Shown: piece by piece, positions 24,760 to 35,366 of the stretch
How the letters are laid out: each line of letters opens with the position of its first letter
Numbering within the stretch: the first letter of the stretch is position 1
Position numbers and translations under genes: made by a program
Notes under the pieces: model-generated
Databases searched by the model: none
What the model saw: the letters and a program-made list of their open reading frames with translations, nothing else
Told to the model about the DNA's origin: nothing
Source: Prostheceraeus crozeri
Taxonomy: Eukaryota > Platyhelminthes > Polycladida > Euryleptidae
Direction: 5' to 3'
Assembly: GCA_907163375.1 (NCBI GenBank)
Contig: CAJQUW010000597.1
Coordinates: 186,001-250,000 of the forward strand
DNA length: 64,000 nucleotides

Positions 24760-25755
24760 ACCTTGGGTGTTATTTACTCTGAAACCAAAATTCGTCGAAC
24801 AGACCAAGATGCTGACATCGCTACACTTCAAGATATCGACTCTTATTCAAAGATAATTGGTCTGACTTGCATAAGTTTGATATGTAGGTAGAAAATATCC
24901 TCAACTGCATGTATTTGAAGTTTTGTGACGATTGATTTATTTTTACGGATTTTAGACAATTTTGAAAACGTGGGGGAGGTAGATATCTCCATAAGTACCT
25001 TATGTTATTGCGAGATCAAATATTTTAAAATCATTTGTAGTCAATGCGTTTCCGATTTGATGTTGATTATTGTAAGTCGCTGGTCATTCCGAAATCTAAA
25101 GACTGTCACCCGACATATTTAAAGGATGTAACTTCTGTTGAGACGCTGGTAATTCTAGGAGTCACCTTCAACAAGAGTTGCTCATGGAGTAATCATTTTG
25201 ACAAAATTGCAACATCTGCATCCAGACGCCTCTTTCCTTTAAGATTGCTTCGACCGCATTTAGTAAATTCTCAGCTGAAGTTGGCCTACTGCGGTATTAT
25301 GCGATCAATTATTGAATACTCATCTCCGTTATTCATCGGACTTTCCAAGAGAGACGCACATAGGCTTGAAATGTTACAAAGCAGATTTTATCGACTTATG
25401 TGTCGCCGACATTGTACAAATCACTGTCTTCAACCCCTTCAGGAAAGGAGAAAAATTTCGAATTTGTATATAACAGCCTCTAATGAGAATCATATTTTGA
25501 AAACATTTCTTTGTGAAATCTGCATATCGGGACGCTTCCTATTACCAAGAGTATCCATTATTCGCAGACTCAATTCTTTTTTTGTAAAAGGTGCAACTAT
25601 TCTCAATGATCAATTTACGCGTACTAGTATTGCATGAAACTTCTACTTAATGACTGCTTACTTGATGAATCTCTTTTGTATCACTTTATGACTTCACTAC
25701 TCGAAATGTACGATTTTCATTTATCTGGAAATAAACGCATGTTATTATTATTATT
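24760..25755 (+). mobile_element. LINE 3' half with (ATT)n tail, copy 3
   Basis: A frame around 24770 reads VIYSETKIRRTDQDADIATL, a decayed YADDTKI (motif C) block. The next frame (25044-25637) has FDVDYCKSLVIPKSK (motif D), ILGVTFNKSCSWSNHFDKIA (thumb), SASRRLFPLRLLRPH, IIEYSSPLFIGLSK, and LEMLQSRFYRLMCRRHC. This is the standard LINE RT C-terminal order. The catalytic YADD is damaged, and stops and frame changes separate the blocks. The 3' UTR has AATAAA (25732) and a TTA-repeat tail (25743-25771). It is the longest of the three copies in this family. Confidence 0.75.
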
Positions 25756-25771
25756 GATGTATTATTATTAT

Positions 25772-26934
25772 ACATCTTTTACGACTAATACTCTGCTTTA
25801 TGTCGCTAATAACTCTTGAAAAATGTATTTGTCATTGGCCGTTCGTCTTCAGATGTATTTTTCCATCTTAAATCTTTGTCTATCATTCCGTTGTTATTCA
25901 CTTTTACGTTTTAAGTCATTTCGCATCATTTAGATACTGTCTTCATAAAAATGTAGTTCACGTTTGTTGATTTTGTGTTCTTTTGTTAGTTCTCATTTCA
26001 TTATGATTTTTCATGTATATTTGTTTAATTTCCACCATTTTTCGAATACTTGTATCCAAATTGAGTCTCGTTACACAGTGCCTAAGTGCTTGGCCTTGCG
26101 ATATTCTTTTACTCAGTGGTCGGTGATGTTGAAGCTTGATATACTGTAGTATGCAATCTCTATTGTTTTCAAGTGGTGATGAAGTCGGTATGCGTTTCTG
26201 ATTTTAAATTTCTGAGTGGAATTCTAGTATTCGTTCAGGTCGAATTTTAATTTTTAAGAACTGAATTTCACTGAGTGATTGGGTAAGTCAGGGTTCAGCT
26301 CATGTATATTTGGTCCTTCGCTCAACTGCCCCAAAATTATTTACCCGTCACACTTCAGTTTTCACAGTTTTGGGTACTTCCCACATATTTTCTATGACTC
26401 AGTTTTTCGTTTTATAAATGTTTTATTAAAAGACTATTAAAGTAGCACCGAAACCATGGAATTTTCGATCGTAAAATCAATTTGCAATGCTATGACGACT
26501 TATAAATTTGATAGGTACGTTCTCTACTTAGAGACATGACGACACATGAGCCTGTACTTGTTCACTATCATGAATAACACATAAGGAACAAACATAGTCG
26601 TGATGCCAAAGTTTTTACTTTTCGAATCGTTGCACAAATTCGGTCCATTTATTGGCTATATGAATCACGAAAATCATCTGATAAGTCAACTGTGCTCAGT
26701 CTCACACTTTTAGCCAATGGATATGAGTAATATCAGATACTGAAATGGCGGCAGGGAAAGTAGGCCTCGCGCTGACCGGAGAATAGTTCATCGATACCGC
26801 TAATAAATCTAAGGCTGCAGCGGAATGGAATTATGATGACGAATTAATCGCATCAGTTCCCTGAAAGTTACAATATATCACACAATGAGACATTTCCTTT
26901 ATAGCACATAACTGAATACTGACTCGTCAGCAAT
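25772..26934. other. 3' flank of the glycosyltransferase gene
   Basis: No coding frame found. On the minus strand, AATAAA at 26422-26427 lies about 510 nt beyond the glycosyltransferase stop and is a candidate polyadenylation signal, though such hexamers are common in AT-rich DNA. Confidence 0.35.
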
Positions 26935-27828
26935 TCACGTCACTCTTCCTCTTCCCCACGTCTGTGCATGATATTGGATGACGTAAGATTCATTGAAGTT
27001 ACTTCTGCACTGCTTTAATTCATCATCTGTCATTTGATTCAAAGTCTTGCAGCCTTTCCTCCGACCCACCAGCCAACTATATGGATTAAACACATAAGGT
27101 GGATATATCTTGAGATCTTTGTCGAAGATTCTATGAGTTTTGCGATATCTTTTAATGCTTTGAATAAGTGGTATCGGACCTGCTACTGCTTCTGGTTGAT
27201 TTGCTTTCCAAGGCCTATTCGAGATCCTTTTAAGAAGCCTCAGCCAGAAAGGGTGTCGCGGTCTAGAATACATGAATGAATTTTGCACATAGCCTTCAGG
27301 CATGTAGATACCATACTGACCGACCATAGCACCGAATACCAAACTATAGTTTAATAAATGTTCGAATGGTCGTATGCACTCATTGTCCAAGTCGGTGTAG
27401 ATTCCACCATAGTGGAAAAGATACACATAACGAATGAGGTCCGCACGGTTGATGCTGTAAGGTAGCCTTTTGTAAATGTTTAGGAGCCAAGGATAATGTT
27501 TTACAAGAAGATCACGATTTTCAGTATCATTCCATAATTTGTACTTCCAAGTTGGAAAGCACGCAGTCCATGTTCTAGACCATTTAGCAAACCGTTGAGG
27601 AAGAACACTCACTTTCCAAGTCTGATGAATGAACTTTGATGGAACATGGATGTGACGATAAAGTTTCAAAGCCGTTTGATTTGATGCAAGTTGGCGACGG
27701 TAGTCTCTCATGCTGAAGAATTTAAGAAATCTGCCGAAGTTATTGTTTTGTGTGACTCCCACGGAGATGAAAAATAAGATAACACATACAACGATGATAC
27801 CAAAAAGGATTTGCCGATATTTAGTCAT
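26935..27828 (-). CDS. DXD-sugar-binding glycosyltransferase (GT32/Och1-like), type II membrane protein
   Basis: A single open frame of 297 codons begins at the ATG at 27828-27826; an in-frame GTG six bases upstream is not a likely start. A hydrophobic segment at residues 7-26 after a short basic N-terminus fits a signal anchor, placing the enzyme in the Golgi with a lumenal catalytic domain. FIHQTWK (66-72) and RADLIRYVYLFHYGGIYTDL with DLD (Asp146, Asp148) are hallmarks of the Gly_transf_sug/DXD family, which uses nucleotide sugars with a divalent metal. Possible N-glycosylation sites: NQT 50, NDT 100, NYS 160, NES 279. Length and layout match Och1/IPC-mannosyltransferase-like and animal A4GALT-related proteins. 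Donor and acceptor cannot be told. No frame damage, so probably a functional intron-less gene. Confidence 0.85.
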   Translation of the reverse strand: MTKYRQILFGIIVVCVILFFISVGVTQNNNFGRFLKFFSMRDYRRQLASNQTALKLYRHIHVPSKFIHQTWKVSVLPQRFAKWSRTWTACFPTWKYKLWNDTENRDLLVKHYPWLLNIYKRLPYSINRADLIRYVYLFHYGGIYTDLDNECIRPFEHLLNYSLVFGAMVGQYGIYMPEGYVQNSFMYSRPRHPFWLRLLKRISNRPWKANQPEAVAGPIPLIQSIKRYRKTHRIFDKDLKIYPPYVFNPYSWLVGRRKGCKTLNQMTDDELKQCRSNFNESYVIQYHAQTWGRGRVT

Positions 27829-29003
27829 AATCACACTTACTTTATTGTATCAGTGCGTACTGCATTCTCCAAAATTCTAGCTCAATGCCTGGAATGAAAT
27901 GATTGATAGATAGACTGGAGATTAAGTTCGTCAATATCTCATCTCATCACAATATTTATTAACGTGCGCTCTTCATAAACATCACCTTAATAGTTCAGGT
28001 GGCCGCAAAGGTCAACTAGGATAAGCACATGAGGTAGCGAAAACTAAATGATGACGACAACTTGGATTATGAAGAGGATATAAGCTAAAATGTAATTTTA
28101 GAAAGTTCATCCATGATTGAAATAGTGACTCCGTTCGCTCTGGTTTGCATGATTGGCATATGCATGCCTATATTATCCAAGAAGCCCTCTATAGGATTCC
28201 ATGTCAATGGAATCTTACTCTTACTCCTCGCTTATTGTCTCTTCTTCCGCAGATTTGAGGGTTGGACCCTGGGGTTGTGTCGGTTGTCGTAGGGATGGAT
28301 AAGCCTTCTATATTCTGGTTGGTCTTGTGTTAATTGAGGGTCCAGATGAAGGAACTCAGGATCTCTCTTCATGCTGTGTCACCATCTGGCCACCTCAGAT
28401 GTTCGGTACAGCCACTTTATGACTTAAGATTCTCTTTGTCTACCTCTAGTCCAACTTCTGTTGCAGATGGCCAAACCAGTGCAAACGATTTTGGCGCAGG
28501 ACTGATTCCAGGTCATGTACATGTAGATATTGAATAGGTTTTATCTATCTAGTAGTCCTTGGTGATATCTATTCACTCTGGATTTGCATGCTTGAATCAT
28601 GTCAGTCAAATTAAGATTACGCCAAAAATTCATTCACAGACCTTCCAGAAACATAAAAAAGTCCTAAGCCAAATTGATCAATCCCTCGTGTCAACTTTAG
28701 CATAGCCGAGACCATTTGAAATTGAGTCCTCAGTCTCATTTCTCATGCTTCAGTCTAGTCACTGAAGCATGTGATTAGTGAAATGCCAATGTAAGAACAC
28801 ACTTCCCGCTAGTAATTGTGGAAATTTCAGAAACCTCAGTTCATTTCGTTCTTCAGTTCAACGGCAGCTACTACAAAACCCCGTTCGCTCAGTTCACCCG
28901 TTCACCAGTGAGTGGCTCAAAATTTCGTTCGCTCACTCACTCAAAAGTTCGAATGCACTGATACGAATCACATCATTTCATTCTCTTATTCATTGTTGAT
29001 CAC
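27829..29003. other. 5' flank of the glycosyltransferase gene, no feature seen
   Basis: Upstream (right) of the start codon I see no TATA-like element placed convincingly. GTAAGT directly before the ATG on the minus strand could be a donor of a noncoding exon, but no partner is evident. The rest holds no coding motif. Confidence 0.4.
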
Positions 29004-29430
29004 ATGGTCTCCTCACGAATCCAATTAACCTTCGATGAGAGACAGTGGATTCTGAAAGTATTGGAAAGCGCTGTCCATGTGCAGAAGGAATGGACAAGAG
29101 AATTTGCGTCACAGCCACCGACTTACCGTACCATATTTCGCATCCGCGATAAATTCGAAGAAGAAGGTGTGGTTCGAGAAATGGAGTACACAGGAAGACC
29201 ATCGCCGACAGCTCCTGATTCTGCGTCCGTGGTTATCGGAAAATTCACACGTTGATCAGACAATGTTCTCGTGAGACTGGAATAAGCAAATCTAGTGATC
29301 ATCGAATGTTGAAGCAGAACGATTGGAAATCCTATATACCTTCATCACCATACTCTGTGCTCATTACTTCATTCAATATATGAGAATGACTCCGATCGAC
29401 GCAAGGAATTTTGCGAATGGCATTAATGAC
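29004..29430 (+). pseudogene. Mariner-like (DUF4817-type) transposase remnant
   Basis: The frame 29004-29255 begins IQLTFDERQWILKVLES, then KEWTREFASQPPTYRTIFRI, RDKFEEEG and TGRPSP. This is the helix-turn-helix N-terminus typical of a group of IS630/Tc1/mariner-like transposases. The frame ends early. Farther on, DSDRRKEFCEWH (about 29390-29424) matches the D-x-x-R-R-x-x-F-C-E-W segment that precedes the catalytic core, after a deletion and frame change. The DDE/DDD core is missing. No inverted repeats were found at the edges. Confidence 0.7.
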
Positions 29431-30825
29431 AATTGCTTGCCTTCTCTGTTGAACTCGCCGACAGATTCTCCAAGAAAATGATGTGCCCAAAACATCTTGC
29501 ATAGACTACTTACTCAAAGATCTCAATCTGGTCGATTTATATTGCCGAAAGTCCGAACTTCTCAACGAAGACAATCTTATATTTTTCAAGCCGCTAAACT
29601 CTTCAATGATTCTTGCTAACGTGCATTCATGTGATTCAGTTTTGCGTGTTTTAATCATACTTGATAAACTTGTTCCTTTCTTTTCACTGAATGCTTCGAT
29701 GTTGACTATTCAAACTGTGAATGTCAACGATTCTCACTTCAAAAAAACATGCATGCATTACATTGAATAGCCGCACTGTCAAAGGGACAAAAATGACAAT
29801 TTTAGCGCTATGTTGTATTTAAAACAATGATTTAGAACTTTTTAAAATCAGGTTTCTGCACAATTTTCCTGTTATAATATACATACCCTTTCATGTTGTG
29901 GTGCTAATTAGAAGTGCTGCCTATTGCCAGTGAGACAACTTTCTGACAATAATTGCAAGTTTAAAAAGTCTTAGGAATGTTGTGCATGCAGTAAGTTGGA
30001 ATGTCATAAAAGACAAGAATGTCAAGGATTGTCGTTTTTTCATAGCGCAGTTACTGTCTGCTTAAGTTAATAAATGATATTTACTGTACTCGTATATGTA
30101 TCATTGTTGTGCTCATTTCACGCATTATGTGAAGTTATTCAGCGTTGATGTTCCTTGTGAATTATACTGTGATCATTCGAAAATTGATTTTACTACCCTT
30201 GAAGATACTTGAATTATTCTTGACAGTGATTTTCGCTAATTCGCTTTTATTAGATCAATTTTTTATTTTACATGATCATAATTTACTTAACGTAAATGAA
30301 GGCTGGTCGCGATCTTGGATAATCATATATAATCTTGAAAGATCCTTGAAAATCTTGAAGAATCTGGATAAACCCGTGTAAGACGTTGAATTCGGTCATC
30401 AAGCTTTGAAAATGAACAGAGGTTGTTTTTTAATACGTGTAATTAACTTGTGTAACTCCAGTTTCATTTTCTGATTCTTCTTACAATTCGTAGATGAGTG
30501 GCCTACCGGCTATACACTATAAAGTCCAGATTCTTATGTTTATGAGAGCTTTTGTATGTTTTTTTTGCAGATCAATGCTTTAAATTTACTCGCTTTCACA
30601 TTTTAAAAATTAAAGACTATTCACAAAATATGTAGAACGAGAATGATAGATTGTGTTATCCAGGCTTGTAAAACAATTTGCATTGAGGCTCGACATGTGA
30701 CACATGATTGCAGTTGATTGCTAATGGTTCGATTTCTATGATACACCGCTTGGTGCGACGTCTCCTTTAATATTGAAAACGAGGCCGAAAGCGATCTGCC
30801 TTGAAGTGCAAGATGATTCAAAACG
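29431..30825. other. Unannotated AT-rich DNA
   Basis: ORFs of 78-95 codons here lack motifs. Near 30325-30375 CTTGAAAnATC-type words repeat three times in a row, a short local repeat. Confidence 0.4.
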
Positions 30826-31290
30826 ATGGCACATGCAGGAACTTACGAAGTGGGCAAAAAGAAATTTTTAATACCTTGCAGATGTAGGAAAAATAATCGT
30901 ACGTCGCTTGTGAATTGCTGTGAATTCCTTCAAAATGCTTCGATCGCAACGATTCCTTCAGATTTGAAGAATTCAAATCATTGCGCAAAAGTTTTCTCGA
31001 TAATGTGAGCCCTTCGATCATTACTAAAAAAAATAGCGGGCGCACGAGAAAACGTTCACAAACTTCTCTGTAGAACTTGACATCGACTGTGTCTCTTCGC
31101 TGTGTGATCCGGTTGATAACAGTAACTGAAACTTCGTGTTTAATGCTGAGCTGGATGCTCATTGTTCGATTGCTATGGTATGATGTCAGCAGATTGTGCC
31201 ATTTCAATAACGCTACATGTTGCAAAGTTTCCTTTCTAGTCAAACAGAGCAAGAGATTACCTGTCTAATTCTGTGGTCACAGACCTGCAT
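30826..31290 (+). repeat. Unclassified dispersed repeat R3, copy 2
   Basis: It has the same ordered blocks as copies at 22.7 and 46.1 kb. A 144-codon minus-strand frame (30818-31252) crosses it, but the other copies do not keep that frame, so I treat it as chance. Confidence 0.6.
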
Positions 31291-31395
31291 TCAAAATTTA
31301 TTTACTATTCAGCTGTTTAGCACGGCTGCGCACATGCTCCAAAATCAATTTTTCTGTGCCCGTGTCCTCAGCACCCATAGGACGACTCCTTATTC

Positions 31396-31580
31396 AGGAT
31401 GGCATGATTTTGTCGAAAAATCATGGAAGAAATCAATGGAAGAAAATCAATGGAGAAAAGTTTGTCACCATTCGTGATGAAAAGACAGTTAGCACAAACA
31501 ATGAAGAGATGATAAAGGCTATGACTTGCAATCCTGAAGATGATTCATTTTGTGTAGAAGTTGAATCTGACGAAGAATAG
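31396..31580 (+). other. Unrecognised acidic ORF, doubtful
   Basis: The frame reads NGEKFVTIRDEKTVSTNNEE and ends CVEVESDEE before a stop. The composition is more protein-like than neighbouring frames, but there is no family match, and the start and splice limits are unclear. It lies 0.64 kb upstream of the UIM exon on the same strand. The stop codon means it cannot simply continue into that exon. Confidence 0.2.
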
Positions 31581-32216
31581 CTTGAACGTTATGTTGATTA
31601 AACGCACGTGTACCGTTTTCGATACATGTACTTTAGTAAGAAGCATCAGCCAACATCTAATTCTTTAGGCTTATCCACAGGATAGAGCACTTGCTTTTAA
31701 ATTAGATATCACATCTCTTCTATGTTGACTAGACAGACACCATGCCTTGCAAAACTTTCGAAAAACAATCCGTCGCCGCATCAACCATTTACATTAATTA
31801 GCGTTGGTCATTTTTGATTCAAAAACCTGGAGGTTTGAGGAAGTTTGCCTGTGATTTTTTATGCGAATTTTCTCGGTTGTTTACTCATAGATAACTTAGC
31901 GCACCAGTGGCATTCCGCATAAGATGGCTGTTTATCAACAATTTTAGGCGCGAAAACCTTGAATTATATTACAATATGCAAATAAGACAGCTCGCATTTT
32001 AAATAGTTTTAGATAATTTGTATCACTCTCTGTATTTGATATTGAGTCAGGAATTCAAATCAGAAACATCACAAAATGATAAATTACATGATGAAGTGAC
32101 TTCCTGATTTGTCTTTAAACTTCTACCCGTGGAGACAACTTAATAAAACAAAATTAACTCAATTCATTGTTAAAATTGTTATTATAATGACTTAATCAAT
32201 TCATATTTCTTTTCAG
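31581..32216 (+). other. Presumed intron or intergenic DNA before the UIM exon
   Basis: It is AT-rich and noncoding. It ends in a pyrimidine-rich acceptor, TTTCTTTTCAG, at 32206-32216. Confidence 0.4.
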
Positions 32217-32510
32217 GTTACTCCTGCAGTTCAATCTCGGCCACCAAGATTACTGTCTGCGGAACAGGATACGAAACAATCTCCCACCCAAACACAAATG
32301 TCAGTGGAAGAGGATGACAGAGTAAGCAACGATGAGATGGAATTGGCTTTAGCTCAGAGTCGGGCTGAGTTTGAAGGAGATGATCCTACACTCCAACGTG
32401 TGATGCGAGAGACTGCAAAAGAACAGGAGGAGAACGACATGGAGCTAGCGCTTGCATTGAGTCAAGTCGATGATCGGAAGACGAAAGGAGCTCGAAATGA
32501 AAAAGCAGCG
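32217..32510 (+). CDS. Internal exon with ubiquitin-interacting motifs
   Basis: An open frame of 98 codons runs from a good acceptor (TTTCTTTTCAG, ending 32216) to a possible donor (GCG|GTAGGC, 32511), phase 0 at both ends. The translated exon starts VTPAVQSRPPRLLSAEQ and contains two clear ubiquitin-interacting motifs: NDEMELALAQSRAEF and ENDMELALALSQVDD (acidic patch, central Ala, conserved Ser). Between them DPTLQRVMRETAKEQ looks like a degenerate third. UIMs bind ubiquitin in deubiquitinases, ataxin-3-like, DnaJB2-like and endocytic adaptors; the rest of the protein is not visible, so the family is unknown. An in-frame ATG at 32298 could start a shorter product. Upstream exons were not found. 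Confidence 0.55.
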
Positions 32511-32658
32511 GTAGGCTCGAAGTTCAGATATGATAGAATAAATCATTCATTTATACCGTAGTGGGCGTTAAATAACAGCAAATATATTTCAAAATTCGCT
32601 ATATCTAAGCAAATGACAAATATTAATGATAACTATTAACTCTATGAAATACATGTAG

Positions 32659-32781
32659 AATCTTCCAATGAAACACATGAACCAAGCAATTGTCCGCAGT
32701 GAAGACGAGTTTACATCTTCTGTTCTCGGTCGAGGACTCAAAGGCATTAAGCTGTTGTCTTATTGCATGACACTGCTTTAA
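32659..32781 (+). CDS. Possible last exon of the UIM gene
   Basis: After an AG at 32657-32658, a phase-0 frame encodes 40 residues (NLPMKHMNQAIVRSEDEFTS and onward) ending at TAA 32779-32781. It keeps phase with the UIM exon donor and reads protein-like. The acceptor has a poor pyrimidine tract (ATGAAATACATGTAG). No poly(A) signal is obvious before the tRNA-like gene 45 bases on. If the donor at 32511 is not used, the UIM frame instead ends at 32561. Confidence 0.3.
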   Translation, partial: NLPMKHMNQAIVRSEDEFTSSVLGRGLKGIKLLSYCMTLL

Positions 32782-32825
32782 CATAAGATCTCGAGATGAC
32801 GTATATATCTCTCAGAGTCGCATAA

Positions 32826-32899
32826 GTGGCTCGTAGCTCAGTTGGTTAGAGCGCAGGTCTAGTTAACCTTGGTCGTAGGTTCGAATCCTACCAGCCGCA
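32826..32899 (+). tRNA. tRNA-Thr(AGT)-like gene, probably degenerate
   Basis: A 74-nt segment has A box TAGCTCAGTTGG, B box GGTTCGAATCC, a good D arm (GCTC/GAGC), a perfect T stem (GTAGG/CCTAC) and an anticodon loop CTAGTTA giving AGT (Thr). The acceptor stem pairs GTGGCT with AGCCGC (one T-G wobble) only if one C (base 32832) is bulged. The bottom pair of the anticodon stem is C-T. TTTT at 32903 could end Pol III transcription. The two stem defects suggest a pseudogene or recent decay. Confidence 0.6.
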
Positions 32900-33064
32900 C
32901 ATCTTTTGCATGGCAATTTGATCTATCGTTTAGTTAATTTCATTGTTGTTAATTCAATCGTATTGACAACATTTTGTTGCATGACACTGTTGTCAAGAAA
33001 TCAACTGCAATTAATTGGACATTACAATCAACTAATTATAAATATTAATTGCCATGTACCATAA

Positions 33065-33254
33065 GGTCTCCGTGGCACAGTGATTAAGTGATTGGCCTAA
33101 CAATCCTCCTGTCCAGAGGTCGAGCCCCGAAAGTGTCATTGGGAGTCGGCAGGAAAGGCATCCGGCCTAAAAGTGCCACAACGCTCCAGAAAAGTCTGAC
33201 TGTCATTACCGTCCAAGTCCCCAGTATGAGTGAGTATTGACGTTAAGACTTCAC
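33065..33254 (+). mobile_element. SINE-1 copy C, near full length
   Basis: It runs from CTCCGTGGCACAGTG (A box) through GAGGTCGAGCCCC (B box), GCATCCGGCCTAAAAG, CACAACGCTCCAG and GTCCAAGTCCCCAGTATG to the end block GACGTTAAGACTTCA. It is one of the best-preserved copies, useful as a family reference. Confidence 0.85.
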
Positions 33255-33829
33255 AATTGCCATATGCTTGACTCTTGAGTATTATGCAATTCAAATCAAC
33301 GTCTGAAGCTAGACGTACCTTATGTAGAACTGAACAAAGAGCTCCTCAAATGCATACAGCTATTGGATCTACCATTGGATTTGAATTATTACATTAAATT
33401 ATTGCAAATGCAAATTCATGAATTTAAAGTATTCGCAGGGTATTCTTAATATAATAAATTTCGTAAGTAATACTAAATCCTGCATAAAACACCATCGCTC
33501 TAGAATCCTTAGGACAATCAAATTGTAGTGATAATGCAATTAAGGTAGATGCAAAGTAAGTAAGTAAAGTAAGCAATGCATGTAGCATATACACATTTAA
33601 TGTAATCTAATGCATTTGCATAATAATGTACACCATGTGTAGTAATATGCAAATATGCATCTTATGAGCTTGCTGTATTGTAAATAGAATAATCAAATAT
33701 TGAGTTGCATCCTCAGTTGAGAAATGGGAGCAGACCTGAGTAGCTGCCATTTCATCCAATGTCAGGAATCATCAGCAGGCTTACTTCACATCCTTCAATA
33801 TCGGCACAAGTCCCTATTTAAATTATTAT
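33255..33829. other. AT-rich spacer
   Basis: Noncoding. It has ATGCAAAT/ATGCATTT-like words repeated around 33400-33660 but no defined unit. Confidence 0.4.
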
Positions 33830-33846
33830 TCTTCTGTTATCGTACT
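33830..33846. repeat. LINE target-site duplication, 3'-side copy
   Basis: The 17-mer TCTTCTGTTATCGTACT is repeated exactly at 35367-35383, bracketing the minus-strand LINE. Exact repeats of this length flanking a LINE are the signature of target-primed reverse transcription. Confidence 0.85.
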
Positions 33847-35366
33847 TACTTACTTTACTTTATCCTTTTAGCGTCTTCGTTTCCCCTATACTAGAGGGTT
33901 TGACGTTTGATCAACCGTCTCCAATGGTTTCGATCCTGGGCGTCCTCTTCTGTCGCACCAATCCTCGTCAGATCATCTTTGACGTTTGCGAGCTAAGTCT
34001 TCTTCGGCCTTCCTCGAGGACGCGCTCCTTCCACCACGATGTCCAGTACACGACCAAGGGCTCCTTCTCCGTTTCTCCTCTTCACATGCCCGAACCACCT
34101 CAGTCTTTTCTCCGTGATCACTTCTTCCAACGGGCTAATACCAGACCGACATGCCACTTCACTACTGGAGATGTTATCAGCCAGTGATATGCCGCACATG
34201 TAGCGTAGCATTCTCCTGTCGCATGCCCGTAATTGATGTTGCAGTCTTTCTGTCAGATTCCAGGACTCCGCACCGTAGAGCAACACAGATCTCACACAAG
34301 TGCTGTATACAGTGGCTCTGCACTTCAGCGGGATATGACAGTTGCGTAGAAGACTGGCAAGCTCTTTTTTTTTATATATATATTTTTTAAAATTTTTAGA
34401 CATTTTAGGATAAACTAGTCATTAGCTTGTTTTTTTTTTAATTTTGTTACCTTGACGCACTTTGCTACGTTGAATCTTTCCACTTCCTCCACGCAGATGC
34501 AACTCTTCCTTTAACAGCTCGCTCTGATCCGCCGTTGTATGCGAGGAAGTCACCGAGGTAACAGAAATCATACACTTCATCCATTTCTTGGTCATCACTC
34601 TCATCATCGTCTTCATGAGCGCTGCTTAGCACAGTTGGGGAGCGAGAGCATGTGGGACAGCGGAAATCGACCACGTAACAAATGCTTCTCAAGCCGCTGC
34701 AGCGCTTGTGGCACCACTTGTTGCATTGACCACAGAGGACCGAGTTGACGCCAACACCCCTTCCACACACACCGCAAGGATACCTGCCTCCGCGAATGGG
34801 TTCGCTGGGTTCCTTTCCGCTCACCATGTATTTGGTCTTCCCGATGTTGACTTTAATACCACACTTTTCCAATCTCTCCTTCCAGTTCCCAAACCTCTCC
34901 ATGACTTCCGTCTTGCTCTCACCAGTCAGAACCAGATCGTCGGCGTATAAGAGCTCCCAGACACCTCCGATCATGCAGTCTCTGGTTGCCTCCTCCATCA
35001 CTAGGATGAAGAGAAGTGGGCTGAGAGCGGATCCTTGATGTAGTCCAACGTTGATCCCGAACTCGTCAGATACACCCCCTGCGACGTTGACTTGTGATTT
35101 CGAACCGACATACAGTGACATGACGACATCGATGAGTCGCTTCGGAACACCTTGACGGCGAAGTGCCCATGCGACTGTACATCTGGGTACCCGGTCGAAG
35201 GCCTTCTGCAGGTCGACGAAGATGTGATGGAGTCTCTTCTTCTTTTCCAAAAACTTTTCTTGCAGTCTCCTAACGATGAAGAGTGCGTCGTTGCAGGATT
35301 TTCCTGGACGATAGGCGAACTGAGTGTCCCCGATGCAGACCATTTTCCTCAGACGCTTATCCAGCA
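33847..35366 (-). mobile_element. 5'-truncated LINE with PHD-type finger, bounded by a 17-bp TSD
   Basis: It reads on the minus strand. The first 300 codons (35367-34465) hold reverse transcriptase motifs: FAYRPGKSCNDALF, VDLQKAFDRVPR (motif A, residues 51-62), GLHQGSALSPLLF (B, 108-120), ELLYADDLVL (C, 138-147) and IKVNIGKTKYMVS (D). A C4HC3 finger follows: Cys198, 201, 212, 215, His220, Cys223, 237, 240. Then comes the thumb block YDFCYLGDFLAYNGG. A 122-bp A/T-rich insertion (34365-34486) splits AWRKWK from ELASLL. The C-terminal part (to about 33890) has SVLLYGAESW and RLRWFGHVKRR, with one in-frame stop after GRPKKT. The 3' tail is GGATAAAGTAAAGTAAGTA. Endonuclease and RT start are lost by 5' truncation. 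Confidence 0.9.
34365..34486 (-). repeat. 122-bp A-rich insertion inside the LINE
   Basis: It interrupts the LINE ORF exactly between the AWRKWK and ELASLL codons. Read on the minus strand it starts GATTCAACGTAGC and finishes in an A-rich tract, so it may be a small retroposed sequence. No tRNA boxes or clear flanking duplication were seen. Confidence 0.5.

Noticed and set aside
27829-27834. GTG start adding two residues to the glycosyltransferase
   Set aside because: Animal nuclear genes start at ATG; the ATG at 27828 directly precedes the basic N-terminus and signal anchor.
30818-31252. 144-codon minus-strand ORF
   Set aside because: It lies in the R3 repeat, and the other two R3 copies do not preserve the frame.
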